Below the pieces are notes generated by a model that saw only the letters and a list, made by a program, of their open reading frames with translations, was not told the origin of the DNA and did not search any database. A stretch of DNA of 64,000 nucleotides from assembly GCA_903875575.1 (NCBI GenBank), contig CAIQWJ010000052.1, forward strand, positions 178,522 through 242,521. Direction: 5' to 3'. The translations under genes were made by a program, and so were the position numbers. Below, one piece after another: positions 44,964-54,128 of the stretch; the first letter of the stretch is position 1; each line of letters opens with the position of its first letter. This DNA is from an uncultured Acidobacteriia bacterium. GTDB taxonomy: Bacteria > Acidobacteriota > Terriglobia > Bryobacterales > Bryobacteraceae.

Positions 44964-45925
44964 GTGGCTACGTCGACGACCGTGACGTCCTGGCCCGGGC
45001 CATTCGCGGTGAAGAGGGTCTTGCCGTCGGGCGACATGCCGATGCCCCAGGGCCTGGTGCCTACTTCAAACGAAGACACGATCTTGTTGGTATCCGTGTC
45101 AATCACAACGACTTTCTTGCCTCGGCCGGTGGTGACGTAGAGTTTCTTCGCGTCGGGCGAGAGGACGAGCCCCATCGGACGGACTTCTTTCGGATCGCCG
45201 AGTGAAATCGTGTCCTTCAGTTCGTGGTTTACGGAGTCAATGATGGCGACGTTGCCGTCGGTTTCCGCGTTGACGTAGGCGCGTTTGCCATCGGGCATGA
45301 ATGCAATGCTGCGGGGACGTTTGCCCACCTTGAAAGTCTTGATCAGAGTCTTGTTGATGACGTCGACCGCCGAGATGGTGCCGTCGCCTTCGGAGGTGAC
45401 ATAGACGAACTTGCCGTCCGGGCTCAGGGTGACGCCTTCGGGCTCTTCGCCGGTCTTGACGCTGCCGGTCAGTTTGCCGGCGGCGATATCGATAAAGCTG
45501 ACTCCGGCTGCGTCTTCATTGGAGACGTAGATCCATTTGCCGTCCTTGCTGATGGCGAAGTTTTCGGGGTCCGAACCGCCTTCGATCTTGCGGACGACTT
45601 TGTTCTGCGCGATGTCGAAAACCGCGATACCGTCCTGGGTTTTGTCGGGGGGCGGAACGTTGCTGTCGTCGGAGCCAGGTGTTACGGGCGGTGAGCCGCT
45701 CAGCGTGACGTAGATCGTCTTGCCGTCAGGGCTGACGTGGATACCGCGTGGGCGCTTGCCCGGCGCGATCGTCGAGACGACGTCGAAATTCGCCGAGTCG
45801 ATGATCGTCATGTTGCCATTCATTTCGCTGGTGACGAAAACCTTATAGCTGGCGGGCTTCTGAGAGCAGCCTGCGCTGAAGATGGCGAGGCCTGCGGCAA
45901 TTAGCGCATACTTGGGTGAATTCAC
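44897..45925 (-). CDS. YncE-like beta-propeller lipoprotein
   Basis: The ~342-residue protein has a lipoprotein signal (LIAAGLAIFSAGCSQ) and seven YVTN-type repeats, each near 42 residues (for example PRGIHVSPDGKTIYVTLSG, PEGVTLSPDGKFVYVTSEGD, PRSIAFMPDGKRAYVNAETD, PWGIGMSPDGKTLFTANG). Such seven-bladed propellers are exported and bind partners or ligands; the role is unknown. I favour the GTG at 45925, which has GGGAG about ten bases upstream; a TTG at 45934 is too close to it. Confidence 0.88.
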   Translation of the reverse strand: MNSPKYALIAAGLAIFSAGCSQKPASYKVFVTSEMNGNMTIIDSANFDVVSTIAPGKRPRGIHVSPDGKTIYVTLSGSPPVTPGSDDSNVPPPDKTQDGIAVFDIAQNKVVRKIEGGSDPENFAISKDGKWIYVSNEDAAGVSFIDIAAGKLTGSVKTGEEPEGVTLSPDGKFVYVTSEGDGTISAVDVINKTLIKTFKVGKRPRSIAFMPDGKRAYVNAETDGNVAIIDSVNHELKDTISLGDPKEVRPMGLVLSPDAKKLYVTTGRGKKVVVIDTDTNKIVSSFEVGTRPWGIGMSPDGKTLFTANGPGQDVTVVDVATQKVIKKVPVAGGPWGIQVVEK

Positions 45926-46040
45926 GGACGTCAAGCTCCCTTGGTTGCATTGATAGCCTGCCTGCCGTGAGGCCTAGCTGGCTAACGGACGGGAGTGTGC
46001 ACGTCTGGTGCCATCGGGGGTGGCGAGGGCGAATCGGCTT

Positions 46041-47291
46041 TTAACGGCGACCGCGGCGTCCGGGTGAAAAGCTGCGCACTTTGCGGATGGGCGGCAGATC
46101 GAGCGTCTTCGGAGCTGCGACCGGGGCCGTGCGAACGATGATGCCGTCTTCGGGGATCAGGCCGATGGGCGGCGGTAGAGACGGAACATCCTGATACTCA
46201 ATCTTCACGTTGAGCATCTTCTCGATGCCACGGATATCCGACCGCTCCAGTGGCGTCGCGAACGTCCATGAAGACCCCCGGGCACCGGCGCGACCTGTTC
46301 TGCCCACGCGATGGATGAAGTCCTCAGGGACCTGCGGCAAATCGTAATTCACGACGTGCGCGATGGCATCCACATGGATACCGCGCGCGGCGACGTCGGT
46401 AGCTACGAGGACGCGGAAGCTGCCGTCTTTGAAACCCTGGAGGGCCTGATTCCTTTCGGACTGGGAACGTTCGCCATGGATGACGGAGGATTCAACGTTG
46501 GCGCGGGCCAGGGTTGCGGCCAGGCGGTCGGCACCCATGCGGGTGGACGTGAAGACCAGGACTGAACCTTCCACTTTGCGGATCAAGTGCAACAGAAGAT
46601 CGGACTTGGAGCGCGATTCGATTTCGAAACAGTAGAGATCGACCTGTTCGGCGGGGCGGGTGGAGGCACCGATTTCAATGCGAACGTGATCGTGAACGTA
46701 CTGGTGCACCAGGTGGGCGACGGAGGTTTCGATGGTCGCCGAGAAGAGCATGGTCTGGCGCTTCGCGGGGAGCGCTTCGAGGATAGTTCGCAGGGAGGGG
46801 AGGAAGCCCATGTCGAGCATGCGGTCGGCTTCATCGAGGACGATCATCGTTGCTTTCGAAAGGGAGAAGAGGCGGCGATCGAGATAGTCACAGAGGCGTC
46901 CGGGAGTGGCGATGACGATTTCGGCACCCTTTTCGATGGCGCGGAGCTGGCGATCTTCGCTCATGCCACCGACGACGACCGCGCAGGTGATATGGGTGCC
47001 GGGGGTGAGCTGGCTGATGGCGGCTTCGATCTGGATGGCGAGTTCGCGGGTGGGGCTGATGATGAGGGCTTTGACGGCCTTACTGCGCGGAACCTTGAGA
47101 AGGGCTTCGATGATGGGAATGGCGAAGGCGAGCGTCTTGCCGGTTCCCGTCTGCGCGGTGGCGACGACGTCGCGGCCTTCAAGGAGTGGTGGAATGGACT
47201 GCGCCTGCACGGGCGTGGGAATTACGAAGTTGTTCGTTTCGAGATTCTTCCGCAGGGCGGCTGAGAGGTTGAGCTCGGAAAAATGGGTCAT
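46041..47291 (-). CDS. rhlE: DEAD-box RNA helicase, RhlE type
   Basis: The 416-residue helicase has the full motif set: Q motif FVIPTPVQAQSIP, motif I AQTGTGKT, Ia PTRELA, II LDEADRM, III SATI, and HRVGRTGRAGARG at the end of the second RecA domain. The short basic tail (KVRSFSPGRRGRR) is RhlE-like. It unwinds short RNA duplexes in ribosome assembly or RNA decay. The closest subgroup within DEAD proteins is inferred from the tail and length. Confidence 0.9.
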   Translation of the reverse strand: MTHFSELNLSAALRKNLETNNFVIPTPVQAQSIPPLLEGRDVVATAQTGTGKTLAFAIPIIEALLKVPRSKAVKALIISPTRELAIQIEAAISQLTPGTHITCAVVVGGMSEDRQLRAIEKGAEIVIATPGRLCDYLDRRLFSLSKATMIVLDEADRMLDMGFLPSLRTILEALPAKRQTMLFSATIETSVAHLVHQYVHDHVRIEIGASTRPAEQVDLYCFEIESRSKSDLLLHLIRKVEGSVLVFTSTRMGADRLAATLARANVESSVIHGERSQSERNQALQGFKDGSFRVLVATDVAARGIHVDAIAHVVNYDLPQVPEDFIHRVGRTGRAGARGSSWTFATPLERSDIRGIEKMLNVKIEYQDVPSLPPPIGLIPEDGIIVRTAPVAAPKTLDLPPIRKVRSFSPGRRGRR

Positions 47292-47363
47292 TGCGCGTTT
47301 CGCATGGCTGATCTATTCTACCTGTACGCCAGGCGCGTGTTGTAACCCACCCTACAATGGTGT

Positions 47364-47780
47364 TTGCCTCATTCTCAACAGACGGACGTCACATGTGGAA
47401 GTTGTACGGAATGCTGCCGCACCGGGCAGGGACTTTTCCTGCATCCGGAGCATGGGGACGACGTCGAAACGTACCAGACTCAGGTCCGAACCGATCAGGC
47501 CGGGAAGCCGGTTTTCCTGCTCGCGACGGACGCGAACGGCGCGTGCGTCTACCTTGGGTCTTCGGGCTGCACGATTTACGAACGGCGGCCGCTGTTGTGC
47601 CGGAGTTTCGATTGCCGGAAGCACTATTTGATTCTGCCGCGCGAGGATCGCGACAATCTGGTCAGAGTCGGGCTTTCTTCCAGGGCGGTATTCAACGCCG
47701 GACGGGCGCGGCTGAATACGCTTAGCGCCGCCGAACGGCAGCAGTGCCTGGATACCCGGGAAGAGTTCTTTTCACAATGA
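47364..47780 (+). CDS. YkgJ family cysteine-cluster protein
   Basis: The 138-residue protein has the YkgJ/UPF0153 pattern of cysteines: CGSCTECCRTG near residue 11, then GACVYLGSSGCTIYERRPLLCRSFDCR. The spacing suggests an Fe-S or Zn cluster; the function is unknown. The only upstream start codon in frame is the TTG at 47364, five bases after TACAAT (47353-47358). It precedes mqnB by six bases. Confidence 0.85.
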   Translation: MPHSQQTDVTCGSCTECCRTGQGLFLHPEHGDDVETYQTQVRTDQAGKPVFLLATDANGACVYLGSSGCTIYERRPLLCRSFDCRKHYLILPREDRDNLVRVGLSSRAVFNAGRARLNTLSAAERQQCLDTREEFFSQ

Positions 47781-47786
47781 GGTTCC

Positions 47787-48422
47787 ATGTCCGTTGACCT
47801 GATTGTTTGCGTTGCAACGGAACTGGAAGGAGCGCTGCTGCGGGAGCAGGGGCTGCCTGTTTTGGTGACCGGCGTGGGCGCGGTGAACGCAGCGTGCGCG
47901 CTCACGCGTTTTCTGGAACGGGAAGGCGCGCGAGCCGTGGTTTGCTGCGGGATTGGCGGGGCCTATCCGGATTCCGGGTTGGCTTTGGCCAGCGCGGTTT
48001 GGGCGGAAAGCGAGTGCTACGGCGATCTGGGGGCGGCGTCAGCGGCCGGGTTTCTGGATATGAAGGCGCTGGGTTTTCCGCTCATTGCAGGACTGGAGCC
48101 GATCTACAATCGCCTGCCGGTATCGATCCGGCCAGCCGGCAACGCGGTGCCTTTCGTGACGGTCAACACCTGCACCGGAGACGAGACGACGGCGCGGCAA
48201 ATCGCAGGCCGCACAGGCGGCGGAGTAGAAAGCATGGAGGGTGCGGCCATCATCCACGTGGCGGCCTTGTATGGCATCCCGGCAGGCGAAGTGCGCGGCA
48301 TCAGCAATCCGGTGGGCAATCGGGATCGCTCGGCGTGGAAGGTGAAAGATGCCGCCATCGCCGCCCAGGAAGCGCTGATGGCGGCGTGGCGACATGGTGA
48401 GCTGGCTACTACCCGCGCGTAG
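47787..48422 (+). CDS. mqnB: Futalosine hydrolase
   Basis: The 211-residue protein belongs to the nucleoside phosphorylase/MTAN fold. IVCVATELEGALL and GVGAVNAACALTRFL open it, VCCGIGGAYPDSGLALAS is the ligand region, and VESMEGAAIIHVAALYGIPAGEVRGISNPVG is the catalytic end typical of futalosine hydrolases. It releases hypoxanthine from futalosine in the mqn menaquinone pathway. GAGG lies before the ATG. The other mqn genes are not in the window. It overlaps the convergent HAF-repeat gene by 14 bases. Confidence 0.9.
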   Translation: MSVDLIVCVATELEGALLREQGLPVLVTGVGAVNAACALTRFLEREGARAVVCCGIGGAYPDSGLALASAVWAESECYGDLGAASAAGFLDMKALGFPLIAGLEPIYNRLPVSIRPAGNAVPFVTVNTCTGDETTARQIAGRTGGGVESMEGAAIIHVAALYGIPAGEVRGISNPVGNRDRSAWKVKDAAIAAQEALMAAWRHGELATTRA

Positions 48423-49581
48423 TCGCGGTGACTCTGGCTTTGCGTCCGCGGATGGCCCAAAGGGCGGCGACGGCGCTGCTCATCAGCATGACCGAGCCGG
48501 GTTCGGGTGTCGCTGCGGGAGTCACCGGGAAATTACCGTTGGTATCCATGACGAAAAAGTGGTGGCTGCCGTTGGCAATTGTCCCGTTGATGGCAATGAG
48601 GCCGGAATCGTTGATAGCGACGGCTTGCTGGAGATCGATCAACAGACCGGAACTGATGTAGTCGTTGAGATCGATCATCACGCCGTTGGTGTAGATGAAG
48701 GCGTGGTCGATGAAGTTGGGTTTCGGGATGCCGATCAGGTATTGGTTTGCTGTGGAGTAAGCATCGCCAACCACCTGTCCATAAGAGTTGATGGCTGTGG
48801 CTGAACTGTGTTTGCCACCAAGGGTGCCAAGATCTGTCATGACGCCGCCGGAGAACAGGTAGGCGTGGGTATCGCTGAAGCTGTCGTAGTCTGACTGGCC
48901 GACGATCTGGCCGCTCGAATTGATGGCGCTGCCGATGCTGCTGGTACCGGCGAGCAGGCCGAGATCCGTGGTGACGCCGCCGAGGTAGGATTCGGCGTGC
49001 GGGTAGCCGCTGAGTTGCGTCACAGAAGCGACCATTTCGCCGCTGGCGTTGATGCCGGCGCCGACGAAGCTCCCGGTGTTGAGGAAAACACCGCCAGTAT
49101 CGAGGAAGCCCGTGGCAGTGGCGAAAATAGATGCGCTCCTCCCGCCGGCAATTTGGCCGGCATTGTTGATGGCGTACGCGTAGCTGGCGCCCGAGGTTCC
49201 GTCAATGTCCGTTCGAACGCCCCCCGACCAGGTGAAAGCGTGGTTGTTGGTGGAGCCGGTGGTATTGGAGTAGCCGACCACCGTGCCGTTGTCGTTGATC
49301 GCTTCGGCATAGCTTGCCGCGCCACCAAGGGTCCCGAGATCGGTCATGTGACCCGCGGAAAGCAGGAAGGCGTGCGTGGCACCCGAGGCGGTAGTGGAAT
49401 AACCCACTACCTGGCCGGAGGCATTGATTGCGGTGGCGTAGGCGCTGGTGCCGCCGAGCGTGCCGTAGTCATAAAGCAGCACGGGGCCCGCGAACGCGGA
49501 CGGTGCGCACAAAGCCCCGCTCAGTATTGCTGCCGTGAAAATGAAGACCGGTGTTGCACAACGGAAAGAAAGACAGATCAT
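48409..49581 (-). CDS. HAF-repeat extracellular protein with PEP-CTERM sorting signal
   Basis: The 390-residue protein has a signal peptide and about seven HAF-type repeats of roughly 50 residues (DYGTLGGTSAYATAINASGQVVG, DLGTLGGAASYAEAINDNGTVVG, DLGTLGGKHSSATAINSYGQVVG). It ends in a PEP-CTERM anchor: PEPGSVMLMSSAVAALWAI then RGRKAR. PEP-CTERM proteins are processed by an exosortase/archaeosortase and are often linked to exopolysaccharide; no exosortase gene is in the window. Confidence 0.9.
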   Translation of the reverse strand: MICLSFRCATPVFIFTAAILSGALCAPSAFAGPVLLYDYGTLGGTSAYATAINASGQVVGYSTTASGATHAFLLSAGHMTDLGTLGGAASYAEAINDNGTVVGYSNTTGSTNNHAFTWSGGVRTDIDGTSGASYAYAINNAGQIAGGRSASIFATATGFLDTGGVFLNTGSFVGAGINASGEMVASVTQLSGYPHAESYLGGVTTDLGLLAGTSSIGSAINSSGQIVGQSDYDSFSDTHAYLFSGGVMTDLGTLGGKHSSATAINSYGQVVGDAYSTANQYLIGIPKPNFIDHAFIYTNGVMIDLNDYISSGLLIDLQQAVAINDSGLIAINGTIANGSHHFFVMDTNGNFPVTPAATPEPGSVMLMSSAVAALWAIRGRKARVTATTRG

Positions 49582-49655
49582 GCAAGGGCAGATGGCCGGT
49601 TGTCGGCGGTATTACCATTTCAGGAATCTATTGCGAACATCGTGCGTCTAAACTA

Positions 49656-50651
49656 ATGAAGATGTCCACGATTCCCAGGCCTGTCGGGACCACGCAGTCG
49701 CTGGCGAAATTTCTGTTTCGCGCGTCGCCGGCAATCTGGCATCGACTGGCGGAGGATCGGAAGCGCGCGGTGGTGCCGGCACCGCGCATACCGGATTTTT
49801 CTGCCTGGTCCGACACCGGCATTCATGCCGCCTGGATCGGCCACAGCACCGTTCTGCTGCGGGTGGATGGCTTCACGATTCTGACGGACCCCGTTTTCAG
49901 TACAAAGATTGGCGTTGAGGTAGGGCGTTACATCGTGGGGATGAAGCGACTCGTGCACCCCGCAGTGGAACTGGCACGATTGCCCGCGCCCAATCTGATT
50001 CTCCTCTCGCATGCGCACATGGACCATTTCGACGTACCGGCGCTGCGAAAACTGGAGCAGCGAGGGACCGCTGTGGTGACGGCGGCGAGCACGAGCGACC
50101 TGCTGCGTGTGAAGGGATACAAGTCGGTGCAGGAACTTCGGTGGGATGAGAGCTGCCAGATTGGGCCGGCGAAGATCCGGGCGTTTGAAGTGGCGCATTG
50201 GGGGGCTCGCAAGCGGACCGACGTGCATCGGGGTTACAACGGGTATCTGATCGAGGTAGGGCGGCACCGAATTATTTTCGGCGGCGATACGGCGCAAACG
50301 GATTCGTTTCGACGGCTGCGATCGTCAAAGCCGCTGGATCTCGCAATCATGCCGATTGGCGCCTATGATCCCTGGATTCATGCCCACTGTACTCCGGAAC
50401 AGGCGCTGGCAATGGCCAACGACGCGGGCGCGGAGTTCGTGCTGCCGGTGCATCACCAGACCTTCAAGCTGGGAAATGAAGGGTATCGGGAGCCGATTGA
50501 GCGGTTGCTGCTGGCGGCTGGTTCGGGCGAAGACCGGATTGCGGTGCGTGATATTGGGGATGAGTTTCGGCCGGGCGTGCGTTCTGCGGCGTACGCGGGC
50601 CCTACCAGACCAGGCGCACGGGGTAGGGCTGAAATGCCCGGTCTGAGGTGA
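49656..50651 (+). CDS. MBL-fold metal-dependent hydrolase (UlaG/NAPE-PLD-like)
   Basis: The ~331-residue protein has the metallo-beta-lactamase core: AAWIGHSTVLLRVDGFTILTDPVFS, the metal motif LSHAHMDHFD (HxHxDH), the GGDTAQTD block and LPVHHQTFKLG. The architecture matches the UlaG/NAPE-PLD branch that hydrolyses lactones or phosphodiesters; the substrate is unknown. ATG 49656 and ATG 49662 are both possible; TAAACT lies seven bases before the latter. The last 17 codons lie antisense to the PIN toxin gene at 50602. Confidence 0.9.
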   Translation: MKMSTIPRPVGTTQSLAKFLFRASPAIWHRLAEDRKRAVVPAPRIPDFSAWSDTGIHAAWIGHSTVLLRVDGFTILTDPVFSTKIGVEVGRYIVGMKRLVHPAVELARLPAPNLILLSHAHMDHFDVPALRKLEQRGTAVVTAASTSDLLRVKGYKSVQELRWDESCQIGPAKIRAFEVAHWGARKRTDVHRGYNGYLIEVGRHRIIFGGDTAQTDSFRRLRSSKPLDLAIMPIGAYDPWIHAHCTPEQALAMANDAGAEFVLPVHHQTFKLGNEGYREPIERLLLAAGSGEDRIAVRDIGDEFRPGVRSAAYAGPTRPGARGRAEMPGLR

Positions 50652-50988
50652 CAATGGCGAGCCCGCCCATGAGGGCCTGCGCAATCAGCATACGGTCGAA
50701 CGGATCTTTGTGAAACAGAGGCAGCTTTTCGGCCGTAAATGCGTCGGCTTCCGTGAAAGGCAGGCTGGCAATCCCTGAGTTGTGGCGTACCGCCGGAATC
50801 AGACTTGAGGGATGGGCAGGCAGTTGAATGCCGCCCTGCGCGTATTTGCGGGAGATCTCCCATACCGAGACGGCGCTGAGCCAGACCTCGTTCGCCGGGT
50901 CCAGTATTTCACCCCGGACAGTCGGGGAGAGACTGGGTGAATCCGCCAGAAACCATAGGAATGCACAGGTATCGAGGAGTAATTTCAC
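50602..50988 (-). CDS. VapC-like PIN domain toxin
   Basis: The 128-residue PIN toxin opens KLLLDTCAFLWFLADSPSLS and has VWLSAVSVWEISRKYAQG (glutamate) and HKDPFDRMLIAQALMGGLAIVTSDRAF (two aspartates). It belongs to the subgroup usually paired with Phd/YefM antitoxins. The start overlaps the antitoxin stop by four bases. The 3' end overlaps 50 bases of the MBL hydrolase gene on the other strand. Confidence 0.94.
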   Translation of the reverse strand: MKLLLDTCAFLWFLADSPSLSPTVRGEILDPANEVWLSAVSVWEISRKYAQGGIQLPAHPSSLIPAVRHNSGIASLPFTEADAFTAEKLPLFHKDPFDRMLIAQALMGGLAIVTSDRAFQPYPVRLVW

Positions 50989-51254
50989 CTGGAACCGGTC
51001 TCGGGAAATACCGGTGCCTGGTCAAATTCGGCCAGTTCGTCGGTCGTCATGGGGGCGAAGGCATCGCGATCCCAACTCACCTGACCCTTGAGCAGGCCCG
51101 CGACGCGAACCGGACGAATGGGTACAGTCTGAATTGCCCGAAGTTCAGCCACCGGACGGTTGTGGCGACACACGACGATCACTTCACCCTTTTCGACCTG
51201 GTCAATGTAACGGGAGAAGTGGGTTTTGGCCTCAAGAATATTGACCTTGGTCAT
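50985..51254 (-). CDS. Phd/YefM family antitoxin
   Basis: The 89-residue antitoxin has the standard start: KVNILEAKTHFSRYIDQVEKGEVIVVCRHNRPVAEL. The C-terminal WDRDAFAPMTTDELAEFDQ is the usual toxin-binding stretch. The inverted repeat at 51279-51296 is a likely operator. A second near-palindrome, TGACCTTGGTCA (51242-51253), overlaps its first codons. Confidence 0.93.
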   Translation of the reverse strand: MTKVNILEAKTHFSRYIDQVEKGEVIVVCRHNRPVAELRAIQTVPIRPVRVAGLLKGQVSWDRDAFAPMTTDELAEFDQAPVFPETGSR

Positions 51255-51278
51255 GATACTTTGAGCTTATCATAATTC

Positions 51279-51296
51279 TGACCAGATTTATGGTCA
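51279..51296. promoter_or_regulatory. Operator candidate of the Phd-PIN module
   Basis: TGACCA (51279-51284) and TGGTCA (51291-51296) form a perfect inverted repeat with a six-base A/T-rich spacer, 24 bases upstream of the antitoxin start. The similar TGACC..GGTCA pair at the start codon may be a second half of the site. Confidence 0.5.
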
Positions 51297-51316
51297 ACAT
51301 AATACCCCGTTGACTT

Positions 51317-52602
51317 TTAGCTGGGGATGTTTGCCAGCGGAATCGAGAGTGAACCGCTGCGTCCGCTGGTCGCATCCCGCACCACCAGACGTACCGAAAC
51401 CGCACCGGGGCGAAGCGGCAAGGTCCGCTGATACCTTACCTTTGACTGGCCGGGTGGCCAGATCAGCTTCGCGTCATCCCGGATCTTTGCGACGAAGTTC
51501 CCCTGCGCGTCCTGTTCCGCGAACATTTCCTGCACTGTGACGGCCCCATCGGCGCGCGGTTTGATCGTGTCGCCGTCCAGGGTGATGGAGATGCACAGCG
51601 ATTTGCCCTCGGGCGTGTTGACTGTTTCGGCTTGCTGGAAAATCGTGTTAATGTGATCGTGTCCGAACGGGGTCGCGCCCGAACGGAAGCACTCGTCAAG
51701 ACAGGACATTTCTATCTGGCAGAGAAGCGGACATTTCTATTTGGCGTTGACAGCAGGCGTTCGTTGTTGAGGCGCGCCGGCGTGTTCCTGGTCACGCCAA
51801 GGGTGTCGATTATGTAGAAAGCTATGTTGGCGCGGTTGATGAGATCGGCCGTTTCCTCAAAGGCCGGTTCGAAGGCTGGCTCGGGCGGCCAGGGAAGCTG
51901 CCCCAGCCACAGGATCCGTTTGCGACCCGGAACCGCAGCAGATGGCTGGCGACGGCCCGCGGCCAGAAATATGGGTCGGGATCGAGCGGGAATGTTCCGA
52001 GAGGTGGCCAGTCTGCCTTCAGGCTGCGCAGAACCTGTTGCGGATCGGAGGTATAGTCCTGCACAATGCGGAAAAGGCGGCCCGCACCAGGGACAGAGTA
52101 CGTGCAGTTGGAGCGGCAATTGATACTTCTGCCACGTCCTGACAAGGAAGGGGTATCCACCGCGTCCAGCAGACTGTAGATGGCAATCGTGTCGCCCGGT
52201 TTCATCTCTGAAACAGCCTGGCTCACCTGGGGGCGTTCCTCAGCCTGACCCCTGAAGTTACCGGTCAGGACGATGGCTGTAACCTGGGACGGTGTCGCGG
52301 ACTGTGCGGCCCGATTGGAGAAGACTCCCGGCGTGGGCTGGGCTGTTTTGGGGCAGGGGCGTCGCCTTCGTCGGGGGAGAAGATTTGGATTTCGCGCGGC
52401 TTGCCGTTGTCTGTGAGCGAGAAGTCTTCCTTCTTCAGCCGCTCAAGAGGTGTCCGGTGGCGTCTTTCACCACGACGTTGATCTGGATCGCTCGCGTTTG
52501 GGTGGAAAAGACCGGCGCGCTGGATTCGGGTGCCTGTGCCGCGGTTGGGAAGACGGCGATGACAGTCAGAGCGGCGATGGCGGCGGTGCGGCAGAGGAAC
52601 AT
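51317..52602 (-). pseudogene. VWFA-related (TIGR03436-type) protein, multiply frameshifted
   Basis: On the minus strand, pieces of one protein occur in order but in different frames. From ATG 52602: signal peptide MFLCRTAAIAALTVIAVFPT, then QINVVVKDATGHLLSG and a stop. Then LKKEDFSLTDNGKPREIQIF. Then AVSEMKPGDTIAIYSLL with FRIVQDYTSDPQQVLRSLKA. Then GRKRILWLG with ETADLINRANIAFYIIDTLG. Finally a long C-terminal piece ending RLVVRDATSGRSGSLSIPL. This is the exact domain order of the acidobacterial VWFA-related family. At least three frameshifts make it non-functional. Confidence 0.75.
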
Positions 52603-52608
52603 TGGGAA

Positions 52609-53079
52609 CTAGACCTGAGTGCTAAAGGGGAAGACGTCGGGGTTGGCGAGGCGGAGGTAATCGTCGATATCCATGACGATGGAGTCAGTGAGCGAGCCCG
52701 CGTTGAACGCGATGCGCTGGTTTGCGAAAACGGACGGATCCACGTACATGGGGAACGGCAGGATAGGCGAACCGAAGGGTGGGACACAGCCGGGGACCAG
52801 CCCGGTCAGTTCCAGTAACTCCTGGGGCGAGGCGAAACGGGTCTTCTTCGCCGCGAAGCGGGTACGGATGGCCGTGGAATCGAGCTTGCGGTCCGCGCTG
52901 AGAACGAAGAGACGGAACTCGGAATCGACTTTGATGAGTAGCGCCTTACCGCCGACCCGGAGTTCTTCGCCGCGGGCGCGGGCGGAGTCTTCGGAAGTGC
53001 GCGTCGGTTCGTGGTGAATCTCGCGGAAAACGACGTTTTCATGGCGCAGCCAGTCGCGGATCTTGTCTAAAATCAACAT
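52609..53079 (-). CDS. YbaK/EbsC-type aminoacyl-tRNA deacylase
   Basis: The 156-residue protein is a single YbaK domain: VVFREIHHEPTRTSEDSARARG, VGGKALLIKVDSEFRLFVLSADRKLD, ASPQELLELTGLVPGCVPPFG and VMDIDDYLRLANPD. The lysine in GGKALLIK is the conserved functional residue. YbaK-type proteins hydrolyse mischarged tRNAs in trans, such as Cys-tRNA-Pro. It lies seven bases upstream (in its own direction) of the broken VWFA gene. Confidence 0.92.
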   Translation of the reverse strand: MLILDKIRDWLRHENVVFREIHHEPTRTSEDSARARGEELRVGGKALLIKVDSEFRLFVLSADRKLDSTAIRTRFAAKKTRFASPQELLELTGLVPGCVPPFGSPILPFPMYVDPSVFANQRIAFNAGSLTDSIVMDIDDYLRLANPDVFPFSTQV

Positions 53080-53169
53080 GCTTTCGGTTTATGCTACTAT
53101 AAAGGCAAGGCTTCGCGCCCAGACATTTGCGCGAAAGCTTTCATTCAGAAGGAGTGATCCCCTAAAAAT

Positions 53170-53472
53170 ATGGCCAGTTACAACCAGGGCGCTCAGGTCG
53201 AGCACCAGACATTCGGTTTGGGCACGGTACTTTCGCACACCGAAGAGCGCATCGTCATCAAGTTCGACGACCATGGCGAGAAGAAGTTCGTCACGGCCAT
53301 GGTGATCACCAACCTGAAGAAGAGCGATCGCCAGCCGCCGGCTGAGAAGCGTGCACGTGCGCGCAAGGCGAAGGTTGCCGCGGAAGCCGCTGCCGAAGGT
53401 GTTGCAGTGGACGGCGAAGAGGCTTCCGATGCGCCCGCGAAAGTGAAGAAGGCGAAGAAGGCGAAAGCCTGA
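53170..53472 (+). CDS. Small protein with a UvrD-Tudor-like domain and Lys/Ala-rich tail
   Basis: The 100-residue protein starts with a ~50-residue beta-barrel-like piece (QGAQVEHQTFGLGTVLSHTE, ERIVIKFDDHGEKKFVTAM), resembling the Tudor-like domain at the C-terminus of UvrD/PcrA helicases. The second half is alanine/lysine-rich (KAKVAAEAAAEGV ... KVKKAKKAKA) and probably binds nucleic acid non-specifically. A strong AAGGAGTGAT lies about 11 bases before the ATG. Confidence 0.7.
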   Translation: MASYNQGAQVEHQTFGLGTVLSHTEERIVIKFDDHGEKKFVTAMVITNLKKSDRQPPAEKRARARKAKVAAEAAAEGVAVDGEEASDAPAKVKKAKKAKA

Positions 53473-53549
53473 TTTTCCGGAAGCGCAACCCTGATTCGTT
53501 GTTTCCCGTTTTTCAGCAATTGTTAGAGCAGTGAAAAGGACTCCCCGAC

Positions 53550-53996
53550 TTGAACGCCAGACAGCGCCGCCTCTTTGAAGACGCACAAAAGAAGAACCCC
53601 AATCTGAAGATGCCCTCGGAATCGAGCGCACCTTCGGGCGAACTCACGGATGAAGATATGGCGTTGCTGAAGCAGGGCGTGGGCGATAAGTCCGGCCGCC
53701 CGCACAGCGCCGCTTCGAGCGGTGGCGAAGGTGGAGCGGAGGATGGACCTCCGGATCCGCAGACCGGCGCAATCATGACTTACTTCGGCGAAAAGGGCTT
53801 CGGCTTTTTGCGCCCCGATTCCGGTGGCAAAGACATCTTCTTCCACGTTTCGCGGCTGCAGGAAGGCGACGCCACGGAACTGCTGCCCGGCAAGCGGATC
53901 GCTTACGATCTGGGTATGGACCGCAACGGCAAGATCGCTGCCAGCAGCATCCGTTTCCTGCCCACGGAAGAAGCGCCGAAACCGCCAGAGGCTTAG
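53550..53996 (+). CDS. Cold-shock domain protein with an N-terminal extension
   Basis: The 148-residue protein starts at TTG with AAAAGGA upstream. Residues ~1-70 are polar and likely disordered (MNARQRRLFEDAQKKNPNLK and a Gly/Ser-rich link). Residues ~72-140 form a cold-shock/OB domain: TGAIMTYFGEKGFGFLRPDSGGKDIFFHVSRL, with the RNP1-like GFGFLRP and RNP2-like DIFFHVS. It probably binds single-stranded RNA. The preceding Tudor-like gene (77 bases upstream) may be co-expressed. Confidence 0.88.
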   Translation: MNARQRRLFEDAQKKNPNLKMPSESSAPSGELTDEDMALLKQGVGDKSGRPHSAASSGGEGGAEDGPPDPQTGAIMTYFGEKGFGFLRPDSGGKDIFFHVSRLQEGDATELLPGKRIAYDLGMDRNGKIAASSIRFLPTEEAPKPPEA

Positions 53997-54128
53997 TTTT
54001 TTCCGCTGGCAACCTGTGAAGGTAGTCGCTCCCTTGCGGTCGCGGCTTCCATCTCTTTCGCGGGTTGATTTTGCGGAGCCGCGCACTATCAGAGGCAGGC
54101 GGCATCTGCGGCGTCAGGGTATTGCAGC

